From contig UROZ01000018.1 of NCBI GenBank assembly GCA_900549655.1, positions 1-25,359 of the forward strand: a DNA stretch of 25,359 nucleotides, read 5' to 3'. How positions within the stretch are numbered: position 1 is the first letter of the stretch; every line of letters starts with the position of its first letter. A program made the translations under genes and the position numbers. This DNA comes from an uncultured Collinsella sp. (GTDB lineage Bacteria > Actinomycetota > Coriobacteriia > Coriobacteriales > Coriobacteriaceae). The notes beneath the pieces were generated by a model, which did no database searches, had not been told where the DNA came from, and saw nothing but the letters and a program-made list of their open reading frames with translations. Below, in pieces: positions 14,880-23,768 of this stretch.

Positions 14880-14921
14880 AAGGGCCGTGCATCCGTTTGG
14901 GTGCGCGGCCCTTTTCTTTTT
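14880..14921 (+). terminator. Rho-independent terminator of rpmE
   Basis: A 15-bp stem (14880-14894 with 14899-14913, two wobble pairs, 4-nt loop) is followed by TTTTCTTTTT. The stem tip GCATCC-GTTT-GGGTGC recurs in the terminator at 19275-19301. Confidence 0.92.
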
Positions 14922-14922
14922 A

Positions 14923-14989
14923 TTGGTGCAGGCTAACCCGTTCCCATTGCACCAGATTGGTGCGAAGGGGACGGGTTGGTTTGCACCAA
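14923..14989. repeat. TTGGTGCA palindrome, family B, long copy
   Basis: TTGGTGCA (14923-14930) and TGCACCAA (14982-14989) bound a 67-nt imperfect palindrome. Inside, AACCCGT/ACGGGTT and a central TGCACCA (14948-14954)/TGGTGC (14958-14963) also pair, so the whole element folds on itself. It shares its ends with the shorter palindrome at 1459-1491. It lies directly after the rpmE terminator. Confidence 0.7.
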
Positions 14990-15020
14990 ATGGCAGAGTG
15001 ACGGCGTTTTCCCAGATAAA

Positions 15021-15055
15021 ACCTGCCAAAATAAACCAGTCCCTTTTTGGCAGGT
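15021..15055. repeat. ACCTGCCAAAA inverted repeat
   Basis: Perfect 11-nt arms ACCTGCCAAAA (15021-15031) and TTTTGGCAGGT (15045-15055) flank a 13-nt loop. It lies in the rpmE-secA gap between the family B palindrome and a possible secA -10 box (TACAAT, 15124-15129). It may be a third intergenic repeat type; there is no second copy in the window. Confidence 0.6.
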
Positions 15056-15190
15056 CGGTCGGGTCGTAGTTATTACGTGGCGGTCGAGGTCGACCGTATA
15101 GGCCGCGCCTTGTTTGGCTAAAGTACAATCATCTGTGTTTAACTCGCCCGCAGCTGCACGGCGTGGGCGATGGCCAAAAAGGAAAACCAC

Positions 15191-17998
15191 ATGGGATTCA
15201 TGTCAAAGCTGCTGTCCTTTGGATCCGATAAGGACCTTAAGCGCTACTACAAGATCGTCGACCAGATCAACGGTCTTGAGCCCCAGTTTGAGAAGATGAC
15301 CGAGGAGGAACTCCGCGCCCAGACCGATAAGTTCCGCGAGCGTTACGCCAACGGCGAGTCGCTCGACGACATGCTTCCCGAGGCCTTTGCCACCGTGCGC
15401 GAGGCTTCCAAGCGCATCACGGGCATGCGCCACTTTGACGTACAGCTCATCGGCGCCATGGCGCTTCATGAGGGTCATATTGCCGAGATGAAGACCGGCG
15501 AGGGCAAGACGCTCGTCTCCACCTTGGCCGGCTACCTCAACGCTATCGCCGGCAAGGGCGTGCATGTCGTTACCGTCAACGATTACCTGGCAAAGCGCGA
15601 CTCCGAGTGGATGGGCCGCATCTACAAGTACCTGGGCATGACCGTCGGTCTGCTCCAGAACAACATGCCGCTCGAGCTCAAGCGCCCGGCCTACCAGGCA
15701 GACGTCACTTACGGCACCAACTCCGAGTTCGGTTTCGACTACCTGCGCGACAACATGGTCACCCGTCCCGAGCAGCGCGTGCAGCGCGGTCACAACTACG
15801 CCATCGTCGACGAGGTCGACTCCATCCTGATCGATGAGGCCAGGACGCCGCTCATTATCTCGGGCGCCGGCACTAAGTCCGCCAGCACCTACAAGGACTT
15901 CGCGCGCGCCGTGCGCGGCCTGGAGCGCGGTGAGGACGTGTCGCACGACATGCTCACCGCCACCGAGGACGTTGAACCCACGGGCGACTACGTCATGGAC
16001 GAGGCCAAGCACACCATCGCCGCCACCGAGCGCGGTCTTAAGAAGATCGAGCGCCGCCTGGGTATCGATGACATCTATGCCGATCTCTCCGGCCAGCTGG
16101 TCAACCACCTGCAGCAGGCGCTGAAGGCCCAGTACATGTTCCACCGTGATAAGCAGTACGTGGTCACCAACGGCGAGGTCAAGATCGTCGACGAGTTCAC
16201 CGGCCGCATTATGGAAGGCCGCCGTTACTCCGAGGGCCTGCACCAGGCCATTGAGGCCAAAGAGGGCGTGCTCGTACGCGAGGAGAACCAGACCCTGGCC
16301 ACCATCACCCTGCAGAACTACTTCCGTCTCTATGACAAGCTCTCCGGCATGACCGGTACGGCACTCACCGAGGACGCCGAGTTCCGTGAGATTTATAAAC
16401 TGCCCGTCGAGGTCATCCCCCCCAACAAGCCCGTGCAGCGTGTTGACCACGAGGACCTGGTGTACCGCACCGTCCAGGCCAAGTACAACGCCGTTGCCGA
16501 CGACGTCGAGCGACGTCACGCCAAGGGCCAACCGGTCCTGGTGGGCACCGTCTCCATCGAAAGCTCCGAGAAGCTGTCGGCCGCCCTTACCAAGCGCAGC
16601 ATCGCGCACGAGGTCCTCAACGCCAAGCATCACGAGCGCGAGGCTCATATCGTTGCCCAGGCCGGACGCTACGGCGCCGTGACCATCGCTACTAACATGG
16701 CCGGTCGTGGTACTGACATCCTGCTGGGCGGCAACCCCGACGAGCTGGTGCGCGAGCGCCTTGAGTACGAGGGCCTGACCATGGAGGACGTGACGCCCGA
16801 GCAGCTCGAGCAGTTTAACGCCGAGGCCAAGGAGACCTGCAAGGCCGAGCGCGAGCGCGTGCTTGCCGCCGGTGGCCTGACCGTCATCGGCACCGAGCGC
16901 CATGAGTCCCGTCGTATCGACAACCAGCTGCGCGGCCGCTCCGGTCGTCAGGGCGATCCGGGCGAGACCCAGTTCTACCTGTCGCTCGAGGACGACCTCA
17001 TGCGCCTGTTCGGCGGCGACAAGATGGACCGCGTCTCCAAGATGATGGTCACCGCCGACATGGGCGACGACATGCCCATCCAGCACAAGATCATCTCCAA
17101 GGCCGTCGAGAGCGCCCAGCACAAGGTCGAGAGCATCAACTTCTCCATGCGTAAGAGCGTCCTCGAGTACGATGACGTCATGAACAAGCAGCGCCAGGTC
17201 ATCTACGCCGAGCGTAACAAGATTCTGGACGGCAAGGACCTGACCGACCACATCACCGAGGTCATGCACGACACCGTGTACCGCTGCGTACAGGAGTTCT
17301 GCACCAAGGACAGCCACGAGGGCGAGCGCGATCTCGAGGGCCTGCGCAAGTGGGTCGTTGAGCTCACCGGCCACATCGATACGCCGAAGTTCCCCGACGA
17401 GGATTATGAGGCCCTGGCTGCCGATGTCCTGGCTTACGTAGAGAAGTGCTACAACATGAAGGCCGAGCGCTTGGGCGAGGACCTGATGCGCGAGCTCAAC
17501 ACCCAGGTCATGCTGCGCGTCATCGATACCCGTTGGATGAACTACCTGCAGGAGATGGACTACCTCAAGACCGGCATCGGCCTGCGCGGCTTTGGCCAGC
17601 GCGACCCGCTGGTCGAGTACAAGACCGAGGCCTACGGCGCGTTCCAGATACTCGTCGATACCATGTACGAGGATTATCTGCGTACGGTTCTGCGCATCGA
17701 GATCAAGGCTGCCCCGCGTGCCGTGGAGCACAAGGAGAAGCCCGCGCTCGAGGGTGCGCGCTTCTCCGGTCCTGCCGAGGTCGATGGTGACAACGGCGAC
17801 TCGGTGCTGCGCAAGCAGGCGCAGGTGCAGGCCCGCACGGCTGTCCAGGGTGGTCCGGCTGCCGTCAACAACGGTGGCAAGGTGACCACATATCGCAAGT
17901 CCGAGAGCGACGATCCGTACGTCAACGTGGGCCGCAATGACCCGTGCCCCTGCGGTAGCGGCAAGAAGTTTAAGTACTGCCACGGCAGGAATCGTTAA
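15191..17998 (+). CDS. secA: Protein translocase ATPase SecA
   Basis: The motor that drives unfolded preproteins through the SecYEG channel. The 935-residue protein has Walker A MKTGEGKT (100-107), the DEVD Walker B (207-210) followed by IDEARTPLIIS, helicase motif GRGTDILLGG, the RGRSGRQGDPG arginine-finger region, and a C-terminal zinc-binding SEC-C tail with C919, C921, C930 and H931. The tail is the SecB/ribosome-binding type. I chose ATG 15191 because AAAAAGGA lies 8 nt upstream and it gives a normal SecA N-terminus (MSKLLSFGSDKDLKRY); ATG 15170 is in frame but poorly served. Its stop TAA overlaps the prfB start by one base (TAATG), so the two are coupled. Confidence 0.97.
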   Translation: MGFMSKLLSFGSDKDLKRYYKIVDQINGLEPQFEKMTEEELRAQTDKFRERYANGESLDDMLPEAFATVREASKRITGMRHFDVQLIGAMALHEGHIAEMKTGEGKTLVSTLAGYLNAIAGKGVHVVTVNDYLAKRDSEWMGRIYKYLGMTVGLLQNNMPLELKRPAYQADVTYGTNSEFGFDYLRDNMVTRPEQRVQRGHNYAIVDEVDSILIDEARTPLIISGAGTKSASTYKDFARAVRGLERGEDVSHDMLTATEDVEPTGDYVMDEAKHTIAATERGLKKIERRLGIDDIYADLSGQLVNHLQQALKAQYMFHRDKQYVVTNGEVKIVDEFTGRIMEGRRYSEGLHQAIEAKEGVLVREENQTLATITLQNYFRLYDKLSGMTGTALTEDAEFREIYKLPVEVIPPNKPVQRVDHEDLVYRTVQAKYNAVADDVERRHAKGQPVLVGTVSIESSEKLSAALTKRSIAHEVLNAKHHEREAHIVAQAGRYGAVTIATNMAGRGTDILLGGNPDELVRERLEYEGLTMEDVTPEQLEQFNAEAKETCKAERERVLAAGGLTVIGTERHESRRIDNQLRGRSGRQGDPGETQFYLSLEDDLMRLFGGDKMDRVSKMMVTADMGDDMPIQHKIISKAVESAQHKVESINFSMRKSVLEYDDVMNKQRQVIYAERNKILDGKDLTDHITEVMHDTVYRCVQEFCTKDSHEGERDLEGLRKWVVELTGHIDTPKFPDEDYEALAADVLAYVEKCYNMKAERLGEDLMRELNTQVMLRVIDTRWMNYLQEMDYLKTGIGLRGFGQRDPLVEYKTEAYGAFQILVDTMYEDYLRTVLRIEIKAAPRAVEHKEKPALEGARFSGPAEVDGDNGDSVLRKQAQVQARTAVQGGPAAVNNGGKVTTYRKSESDDPYVNVGRNDPCPCGSGKKFKYCHGRNR

Positions 17999-19146
17999 TG
18001 GCTGAGGCTTTAGAGGTAACGCCCGCCGAGCTGGACGCGTTCGCGGACCGGCTCGGCGAGGTCGAGTCGTATCTCCACCTGGACGAGAAGCGCACGCGCG
18101 TGACCGAGCTCGAGGCCAAAAGTGTTGCCTCTGGCTTTTGGGATGACGCCGACGCCGCCCGTGCCACCATGGAGGAGATCGCGCGTACCAAGGAAGATAT
18201 CGCTGCCGTGGACACCGCGCGCGGCGAGCTTTCCGATGCCCGCGCCGCGCTGGAGCTTGCCGAGGAGATGGGGGATGACCCCGACGCCGTCGCCCTTCGC
18301 GAGGAGGCTACAGCCACGGCTGAGCGCCTGGCTCGGGCCATCGATGAGCTTGAGCTTTCGAGCTGGTTTACCGGTGAGTTCGATCACGGCGATGCCATTG
18401 TGACCATCAAGCCCGGACAGGGTGGTCTGGAGGCCCAGGACTGGACCTTCATGCTCTTTAAGATGTACATGAAGTACTGCCAGCGTCGCGGCTGGAAGGT
18501 CACCATCAACGACTGTCCCGCGGCCGAGGTCATCGGCATTGACCGTGCGACCTTTACCGTCGAGGGCAAGGACGCATTTGGCATGCTGCGCGCCGAGGCC
18601 GGTGTCCACCGCTTGGTTCGCATTAGCCCCACCGACGACAAGAAGCGCCGCCAGACCACGTTTGCCGGCGTCGAGGTCATCCCCGTGCTACCCGATGATA
18701 TCGACATCGAGATCAGCCCCGATGACATCCGCGTGGACGTGTACCACGCGAGCGGCCCGGGCGGTCAGGGCGTCAACACCACCGACTCCGCCGTGCGCGT
18801 GACGCATTTCCCCAGCGGCATTGTGGTTACCTGTCAAAACGAGCGCAGCCAGATTCAGAACAAGGCTGCGTGCATGCAGATCCTCAAGGCCCGCCTGTAC
18901 GAGATTGAGCTCGAGAAGCGCGCCGAGGCCCTGGATGAGATCCGCGGACCCAAGACCACGATTGGTTTTGGCAACCAGATTCGCAGCTACGTGCTCTACC
19001 CGTACCAGATGGTCAAGGACCTACGCACGGGCGTGGAGACCAGCAATGTCGAGGCCGTTCTTGACGATGGCGACCTGGACCCGTTTGTTATTGGCTACCA
19101 TCGCTGGGCCACCGGCAACGCCGACGCGGAGACCCCGTCTGCATAA
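17998..19146 (+). CDS. prfB: Peptide chain release factor 2
   Basis: Releases finished proteins at UGA and UAA codons. The 382-residue protein has the catalytic GGQ at 255-257 (SGPGGQGVNTTDSAVRV) and RF2-like flanking sequence such as GGLEAQDWTFML, where RF1 differs. The stop-reading tripeptide, SPF in standard RF2, reads SPT at 210-212 (LVRISPTDDKKRRQ), which is odd. There is no programmed frameshift near the start, unlike many prfB genes; the frame is continuous. The start overlaps the secA stop, with AGGA at 17987-17990 inside the end of secA. The C-terminus has a short extra tail. ftsE/ftsX, often found next to prfB, lie about 5 kb downstream. Confidence 0.95.
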   Translation: MAEALEVTPAELDAFADRLGEVESYLHLDEKRTRVTELEAKSVASGFWDDADAARATMEEIARTKEDIAAVDTARGELSDARAALELAEEMGDDPDAVALREEATATAERLARAIDELELSSWFTGEFDHGDAIVTIKPGQGGLEAQDWTFMLFKMYMKYCQRRGWKVTINDCPAAEVIGIDRATFTVEGKDAFGMLRAEAGVHRLVRISPTDDKKRRQTTFAGVEVIPVLPDDIDIEISPDDIRVDVYHASGPGGQGVNTTDSAVRVTHFPSGIVVTCQNERSQIQNKAACMQILKARLYEIELEKRAEALDEIRGPKTTIGFGNQIRSYVLYPYQMVKDLRTGVETSNVEAVLDDGDLDPFVIGYHRWATGNADAETPSA

Positions 19147-19233
19147 ACCGCCCGGTTTATGTGGAGATGGATTAAAACCCTCCCAGCAGGGTGGTTTTGT
19201 ATCCAGAGCAAACCCTGCGCAGGGGTGGTTTTT
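19142..19233 (+). terminator. Hairpin cluster ending the secA-prfB operon
   Basis: Three hairpins in a row. CATAAACC/GGTTTATG (19142-19149, 19154-19161) includes the prfB stop codon. AAAACC/GGTTTT (19174-19179, 19193-19198) ends in TTTT. The third is centred on CCCTGCGCAGGG (19213-19224) with AAACC/GGTTT outside and TTTTT at 19229-19233, the best terminator. The second and third are similar to each other (AAACCCT...AGGG-x-GGTTTT), as if duplicated. Confidence 0.75.
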
Positions 19234-19274
19234 GTCCGGCGAATCGGTAGAATCGAATACAAGAAGAAGTTCAA

Positions 19275-19301
19275 AGCGCATCCGTTTGGGTGCGCTTTTT
19301 T
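19275..19301 (+). terminator. Terminator-like hairpin just before the YitT-family gene
   Basis: AAGCGCATCC-GTTT-GGGTGCGCTT forms a 10-bp stem, with the T-run (19296-19301) following directly. The ribosome binding site of the next gene begins one base later. Because the prfB operon already ends at 19233, this could act as an attenuator for a transcript starting between, for example at TAGAAT (19248-19253). Its tip matches the rpmE terminator. Confidence 0.7.
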
Positions 19302-19313
19302 GAGGGAGGCAGC

Positions 19314-20204
19314 ATGGCATATCGTCTGGACATCAAGCGCATTCTTTCGATGAACTTCTTTCACGACCTGCCCCAGATCATGTTGGGGTGTGCCTTGGCC
19401 GCCATCGCGACCGACTTGTTTTTGATTCCCAACGGTCTTGCCGCCGGTGGCGTTACGGGCCTTGCCACCATTATCCAGGCGGTCGGCGCGGCGCGCGGCC
19501 TATCGCTTCCCGTTGGTATTCAGACAATCGTGATGAACGCCTTGCTGTTGTTGGTCGTTATGCGCGAGGGCGGCATGTTCTACGTGGTGCAGACCGCGAC
19601 GGGCTTTGTGCTGCTGGGCTTCTTTACCGATCTGTTCGCCCCGTTTGTAGCACCTCTGGCGGATGCGGACCTGATGCTCCCTGCCATGTGGGGCGGCATT
19701 ATTACGGGCATCGGTTACGGCATGGTGTTGCGCGCCGGCGCCAACACCGGCGGCTCGGACACGATTGGCCAAATCATCTCGCGTAACACCTCGCTGCCGG
19801 TGGGCTCGACCGTCATGGCGATCGATGTTGCCGTATGCGCGCTATCGGCTCCGGTCTTTTCAATCGAAAACGCACTGTATGCAGGCCTTTCGATGGTCAT
19901 TAGCGGCTACGTGATCGATGCCGTGGTCGATGGTGGCAACAAACGCCGTATGGTGCTCATCATCTCGGACAAGTTCCCTGATATCGCTGCCGATATCATG
20001 TATGGCCTGGGTCGTGGTTGTACCAAGTTTAAGGCGACTGGCATGTATTCGGGTGCCGAGAAGCCAGTGATTATGGTCATCGTGAGCCGTCGAGAGCTCA
20101 ATACCCTCAAGACGATCGTGCGCGAGCGCGATCCTCATGCCATCGTGACGGTTGCCGACGTTACGGAAGCCTTCGGCGAGGGATTCAAGGACATTAGCGC
20201 GTAG
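19314..20204 (+). CDS. YitT family membrane protein
   Basis: A 296-residue protein with about five or six transmembrane helices (for example IMLGCALAAIATDLFLIP, IVMNALLLLVVM, TATGFVLLGFFTDLF) followed by a soluble C-terminal DUF2179 domain (RRMVLIISDKFPDIAADIM ... GMYSGAEKPVIMVIVSRREL). NGLAAGGVTGLATII and GANTGGSDTIGQII are hallmark glycine motifs of the family. Its function is unknown; the soluble domain is thought to bind a small ligand. ATG 19314 has GAGGGAGG at 19302-19309; an in-frame GTG at 19290 lies inside the terminator-like hairpin and is unlikely. It stands alone between the prfB and transketolase units. Confidence 0.92.
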   Translation: MAYRLDIKRILSMNFFHDLPQIMLGCALAAIATDLFLIPNGLAAGGVTGLATIIQAVGAARGLSLPVGIQTIVMNALLLLVVMREGGMFYVVQTATGFVLLGFFTDLFAPFVAPLADADLMLPAMWGGIITGIGYGMVLRAGANTGGSDTIGQIISRNTSLPVGSTVMAIDVAVCALSAPVFSIENALYAGLSMVISGYVIDAVVDGGNKRRMVLIISDKFPDIAADIMYGLGRGCTKFKATGMYSGAEKPVIMVIVSRRELNTLKTIVRERDPHAIVTVADVTEAFGEGFKDISA

Positions 20205-20411
20205 GGTCGATCGCGTTCCATCCAAAAGACGTTCACATTGATAAACCGTTTCATCAGCGGTTCTGCCTGCTAAATTGTTCAAATAATGATAAAAACTCTG
20301 GTAAAGCCATCAGTTTCCAGCATAATGAATGACGTACGTGCATTGCGGCTGTGTTGGGATTACCTTCGGTGCCGTGCGCATTTTGTCTAATGAGGATGAA
20401 AGGAAGGCACA

Positions 20412-21242
20412 ATGAGCGACGAAGAGCTCAAAAAGGTTGCCAACGAGGTAAGGAAGGGCATCGTCACCGGCGTGCACGCTGCCAAGTCCGGCCATCCGGG
20501 CGGTTCGCTCGGCGCTGCCGACATCATGACCTATCTGTACTTTGAGGAAATGAACGTCGACCCGGCCGATCCCCGCAAGGCCGATCGCGACCGTTTTGTG
20601 CTCTCCAAGGGCCATTGCGCTCCGGGCCTGTACGCCGTGCTCGCCGAGCGTGGGTTCTTCCCCAAGGAGGATCTCGAGACGCTGCGCCATATCGGCAGCC
20701 ACCTGCAAGGTCATCCCAACATGAACGACACCCCGGGCGTCGATATGTCCACCGGCTCGCTCGGCCAGGGCATCTCCGCCGCCGTGGGCATGGCGGTTGC
20801 CGCCAAGCACTGGGGCGATACTTACCGCACGTACGCCCTGCTGGGTGATGGCGAGAGCGAGGAGGGCCAGGTCTGGGAGGCAGCCATGTTTGCCGGCAAC
20901 CAGCAGCTCGATAACCTCTGCGTGATCGTCGACCACAACGGCCTGCAGATCGACGGCCCCGTCGAGGAGGTCAACGACCCCATGCCGCTCGCCGACAAGT
21001 TCCGCGCCTTTAAGTTCCACGTGGTGGAGCTTGCCGACGGCAACGATTTCGATCAGATCCGCGCCGCCTTTGCCGAGGCCCGCGCCACCAAGGGTCAGCC
21101 GACCGCCATCATCGCCGAGACCACGAAGGGCAAGGGCGTCTCCTTTATGGAGAACCAGGTGGGTTGGCACGGTAAGGCCCCCAACGATGAACAGTTTGAG
21201 CAGGCCATGGCAGAGCTCACGGCCGCCGGAGAGGAGCTCTAG
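20412..21242 (+). CDS. Transketolase, N-terminal subunit
   Basis: The thiamine-diphosphate-binding half of a split transketolase, which moves two-carbon units between sugar phosphates in the pentose phosphate pathway. The 276-residue protein has KSGHPGGS with H28, SKGHCAPGLY with H68, and the ThDP motif GDGESEEGQVWEAA starting at 145 with DHNGLQIDG closing it. Length is normal for the split form common in anaerobes. AAAGGAAGG just upstream supports the start. The partner gene begins one base after this stop, so they form an operon. A 207-nt gap with no clear promoter precedes it. Confidence 0.95.
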   Translation: MSDEELKKVANEVRKGIVTGVHAAKSGHPGGSLGAADIMTYLYFEEMNVDPADPRKADRDRFVLSKGHCAPGLYAVLAERGFFPKEDLETLRHIGSHLQGHPNMNDTPGVDMSTGSLGQGISAAVGMAVAAKHWGDTYRTYALLGDGESEEGQVWEAAMFAGNQQLDNLCVIVDHNGLQIDGPVEEVNDPMPLADKFRAFKFHVVELADGNDFDQIRAAFAEARATKGQPTAIIAETTKGKGVSFMENQVGWHGKAPNDEQFEQAMAELTAAGEEL

Positions 21243-21243
21243 G

Positions 21244-22185
21244 ATGGCAGACGTCAAGAAAATCGCCACGCGCGTAAGCTACGGCGAGGCCCTCGTCGAG
21301 CTCGCCAACGAGCACGATGACTTTGTGGTCCTCGACGCCGACCTGGCCGCCGCCACGCAGACCGGCAAGTTTAAGGCCGCCTGCCCCGACCGCTTCTTCG
21401 ATGTGGGCATCGCCGAGAGCAACCTGATGGGTGTTGCCGCCGGTATCGCAACCACCGGTCGCGTTGCCTTCGCGAGCACCTTTGCCATGTTCGCTGCCGG
21501 CCGCGCTTTTGAGCAGGTTCGTAACTCCATCGGCTATCCGCACCTCAACGTTAAGATCGGTGCCACGCACGCCGGTATCTCGGTGGGCGAGGACGGTGCC
21601 ACACACCAGTGCTGCGAGGATATCGCCCTGATGCGCGTCATCCCCGGCATGACCGTTATCGTTCCTGCCGACGACGTCGAGGCCCGCGCCGTGACGCGCG
21701 CCGCCTACGAGTGCGACGGTCCGGTGTACATGCGCTTCGCCCGTCTGGCCTCGCCGGTTATTAACGACCCCGAGACCTACAAGTTCGAGTTGGGTAAGGG
21801 CATTGTCATGCGCGAGGGCGCCGATGTGACCATCATTGCCTGCGGCCTGATGGTCGGCGAGGCTCTCGAGGCCGCCGAGCAGCTCACTGCCGAGGGCATC
21901 GACGCCGAGGTCATCAACATGCACACCATCAAGCCCATCGATGCCGACCTGATCGTCAAGAGCGCCACCAAGACCGGTCACGTCGTGACCGTCGAGGAGC
22001 ACTCTGTGATCGGTGGCCTGGGCAGCGCCGTTGCCGACGTCCTGTGCGAGCAGTGCCCGACGTCGCTCAAGAAGATCGGCGTCAACGACACCTTTGGCGA
22101 GTCCGGCCCGGGTGCCGAGCTCTTGCACAAGTATGGCCTGGACGCCGCCAACATCGTGGCGACCACCAAGGAGTTCTTGGCCTAA
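21244..22185 (+). CDS. Transketolase, C-terminal subunit
   Basis: The pyrimidine-binding and C-terminal domains of the split transketolase, pairing with the upstream gene product to form the active enzyme. In the 313-residue protein DVGIAESN holds the candidate catalytic glutamate E58, and THAGISVGEDGATHQ follows in the family pattern; the C-terminal swivel domain starts around residue 185. ATG 21244 follows the upstream stop by one base and has GGAGAGGAG just before it, inside the previous gene; the frame is open further upstream, but those codons overlap the N-terminal subunit gene. A bidirectional terminator follows. Confidence 0.95.
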   Translation: MADVKKIATRVSYGEALVELANEHDDFVVLDADLAAATQTGKFKAACPDRFFDVGIAESNLMGVAAGIATTGRVAFASTFAMFAAGRAFEQVRNSIGYPHLNVKIGATHAGISVGEDGATHQCCEDIALMRVIPGMTVIVPADDVEARAVTRAAYECDGPVYMRFARLASPVINDPETYKFELGKGIVMREGADVTIIACGLMVGEALEAAEQLTAEGIDAEVINMHTIKPIDADLIVKSATKTGHVVTVEEHSVIGGLGSAVADVLCEQCPTSLKKIGVNDTFGESGPGAELLHKYGLDAANIVATTKEFLA

Positions 22186-22238
22186 GGCGTTTTGCGTTGG
22201 CCTTAACTTGAGAGCCGTCCCCGTATTGGGCAATAAAT

Positions 22239-22275
22239 AAGCCGGGGTGCCTTCCATGTGGAGGCACCCCGGCTT
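22239..22275. terminator. Strong bidirectional terminator
   Basis: A perfect 14-bp stem (22239-22252, 22262-22275; AAGCCGGGGTGCCT and its complement) with a 9-nt loop lies between the convergent transketolase and zinc-ribbon genes. Both ends are A/T-rich (AATAA before, TTTGTGTTT after), so it can serve both strands. Confidence 0.88.
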
Positions 22276-22299
22276 TGTGTTTGGGGGGCAGGGAGGAAG

Positions 22300-23583
22300 C
22301 TAGAGGAGCTTTAGACTTGGTGTCAGCGCGTCTTGCATGGCCTTGTCCTGCTGTGCCAACCCATCGCTATAGTGGCTATCTTCTGATGCGAGGAAGTCCG
22401 AGAGGATTTTGCTGTATGAGACTGTGCCAAGGCTCTGTAGATCCGTGAGCTCGGTCGCCTCCTCTTCTGATACGCTATCGGAATAATGGCTACTGCCAAA
22501 ATATTTTTTACTGTGAGCCTCATCTGCGGCGACATAAGACCAACTAGTTCGACCGAGTCGAACGAAGAAGTTGTCACTTAACGGCACTATCTTAATTGCG
22601 CCGCCGGCAACGTCCCCCATATTGCGATCGGGGTTAGCAGACCCGATGAGCGCGATGACAACTCTACTGGGGTAGAGCTTTGATCGGACGGTGATCGTGT
22701 CTCCGTCGACTTCCACTGTCACCCTGCCATCCCAGTACTCGGGCAGGTCGACGCTAAAGGTTTGGGCCTCGATGTGGCGTGCGGCGGCTTTGCGCTGTTC
22801 CTCGGCCTTGCGCGCCGCTTCCTCTTCGGCGGCTTTCTTGGCCGCGACGGCGGTGTCGCGGCGGTTCGTTGCGGCGTGTTGCAGCGCGTCGACGTTGGGC
22901 GCGTCCTTGCCCTTGTATGCCATGGCGAGTGTCACGGCGTCGTTGATCTCGTCGTCGGTCACGTCAGCGGCATCGATAGGCGTAAAGTCCAAAACCGAAT
23001 CCTGCTCGGCGAGTTCTGCCAAGTCGATCTTCTCGCCCTTGGCAAAAGCGTCGTCGAGCGTGAGCTTGGCCTTTGTGCAAGGCACCTGGTAGATGGTGCC
23101 ATCGGCGGCGATGGGGGAGCCTGCCGCCTTGAGCGTGTACTTGCCCTGGATAAGCTTGATGCCCGAGCCGTCGGAAGCGACATATTCGACCTTGTCGACC
23201 TTCTTTCCGTCGACCGTCTTGCCCTTTACGCGCACCGGCACACGAGAAGCGCCGCTATCGGTATCCCACCCTTCAGCCTTTACACTCACCACGAGCGCAT
23301 GCTTGGAATGCGCCGACTCATACTGCTCCTGCTCCTGAACATGCTGCTGATACAGGTGATACGCCAGCCCACCGCTCCCGCCAACGACGATTACCGCCGC
23401 GCAGACGATAGCGATCACGATGCCTTTCTTGGGCTTCTTGCTGGGGGCGGGCGAATCTACAGGTGCCGGCGCAACCGCAGGGCTGGCTGTGGGCATAGCC
23501 TGTGTCCCGTCAAGCGCAGCCCCGCATTCCACGCAAAACTGAGCCTCATCAGCAAGCTCAGCACCACAATAAGGACAAACCAT
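22300..23583 (-). CDS. Zinc-ribbon membrane-anchored protein of unknown function
   Basis: A 427-residue protein. An N-terminal zinc ribbon has C3, C6, C17 and C20 (MVCPYCG ... FCVECG), followed by a Pro/Ala-rich linker, one transmembrane helix at about 54-76 preceded by lysines, and a large outside domain. The outside part has a charged Ala/Glu/Lys coiled-coil stretch (VAAKKAAEEEAARKAEEQRK) and then a mixed domain with no motif I recognise. Topology by charge puts the ribbon inside. I chose ATG at 23583-23581 because GGAGG lies 5 nt upstream; an ATG at 23610 is in frame but lacks a ribosome binding site. Zinc-ribbon proteins of this layout are common in Coriobacteriia and of unknown role. Confidence 0.8.
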   Translation of the reverse strand: MVCPYCGAELADEAQFCVECGAALDGTQAMPTASPAVAPAPVDSPAPSKKPKKGIVIAIVCAAVIVVGGSGGLAYHLYQQHVQEQEQYESAHSKHALVVSVKAEGWDTDSGASRVPVRVKGKTVDGKKVDKVEYVASDGSGIKLIQGKYTLKAAGSPIAADGTIYQVPCTKAKLTLDDAFAKGEKIDLAELAEQDSVLDFTPIDAADVTDDEINDAVTLAMAYKGKDAPNVDALQHAATNRRDTAVAAKKAAEEEAARKAEEQRKAAARHIEAQTFSVDLPEYWDGRVTVEVDGDTITVRSKLYPSRVVIALIGSANPDRNMGDVAGGAIKIVPLSDNFFVRLGRTSWSYVAADEAHSKKYFGSSHYSDSVSEEEATELTDLQSLGTVSYSKILSDFLASEDSHYSDGLAQQDKAMQDALTPSLKLL

Positions 23584-23673
23584 ATCAACCTCCAGCAAGC
23601 TTGGAACCATCCATCTAGCTCAACTGTAAAGCGAAAATCCCAATCCAAGTTGCGCAACAATGAGCCCCAATAT

Positions 23674-23742
23674 AAGTTGCGGTGAAATAGGGATTGATTA
23701 GGGCTTTTAACTGCTAAAACAGTCCTTATTTCACCGCAACTT
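23674..23742. repeat. Palindromic intergenic repeat, family A, copy 2
   Basis: A 23-nt left arm (23674-23696) pairs along its whole length with 23720-23742, with two G-T wobbles; the first 16 nt, AAGTTGCGGTGAAATA, are identical to the palindrome at 1365-1437. The loop sequence differs between copies. No T-run follows, so it is less likely a terminator here. Just before it, GTTGCGCAAC at about 23650 is a short palindrome that begins like the arm and may be a decayed fragment. Confidence 0.85.
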
Positions 23743-23768
23743 CTAAAGAGGCCCCTTAGTAGCCGCAG

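Noticed and set aside
15203..17983. A 926-codon open frame antisense to almost all of secA.
   Set aside because: The opposite strand carries a clear SecA. The antisense frame is a by-product of strong G/C codon bias and has low-complexity Leu/Val/Gly/His composition with no domain.
17998..18100. A programmed +1 frameshift in prfB.
   Set aside because: The reading frame is continuous from the ATG with no internal TGA or slippery site near the start.
19174..19233. The AAACCCT repeats after prfB as a CRISPR fragment.
   Set aside because: Only two units, each self-complementary and ending in Ts, with no spacer structure; they are terminators.
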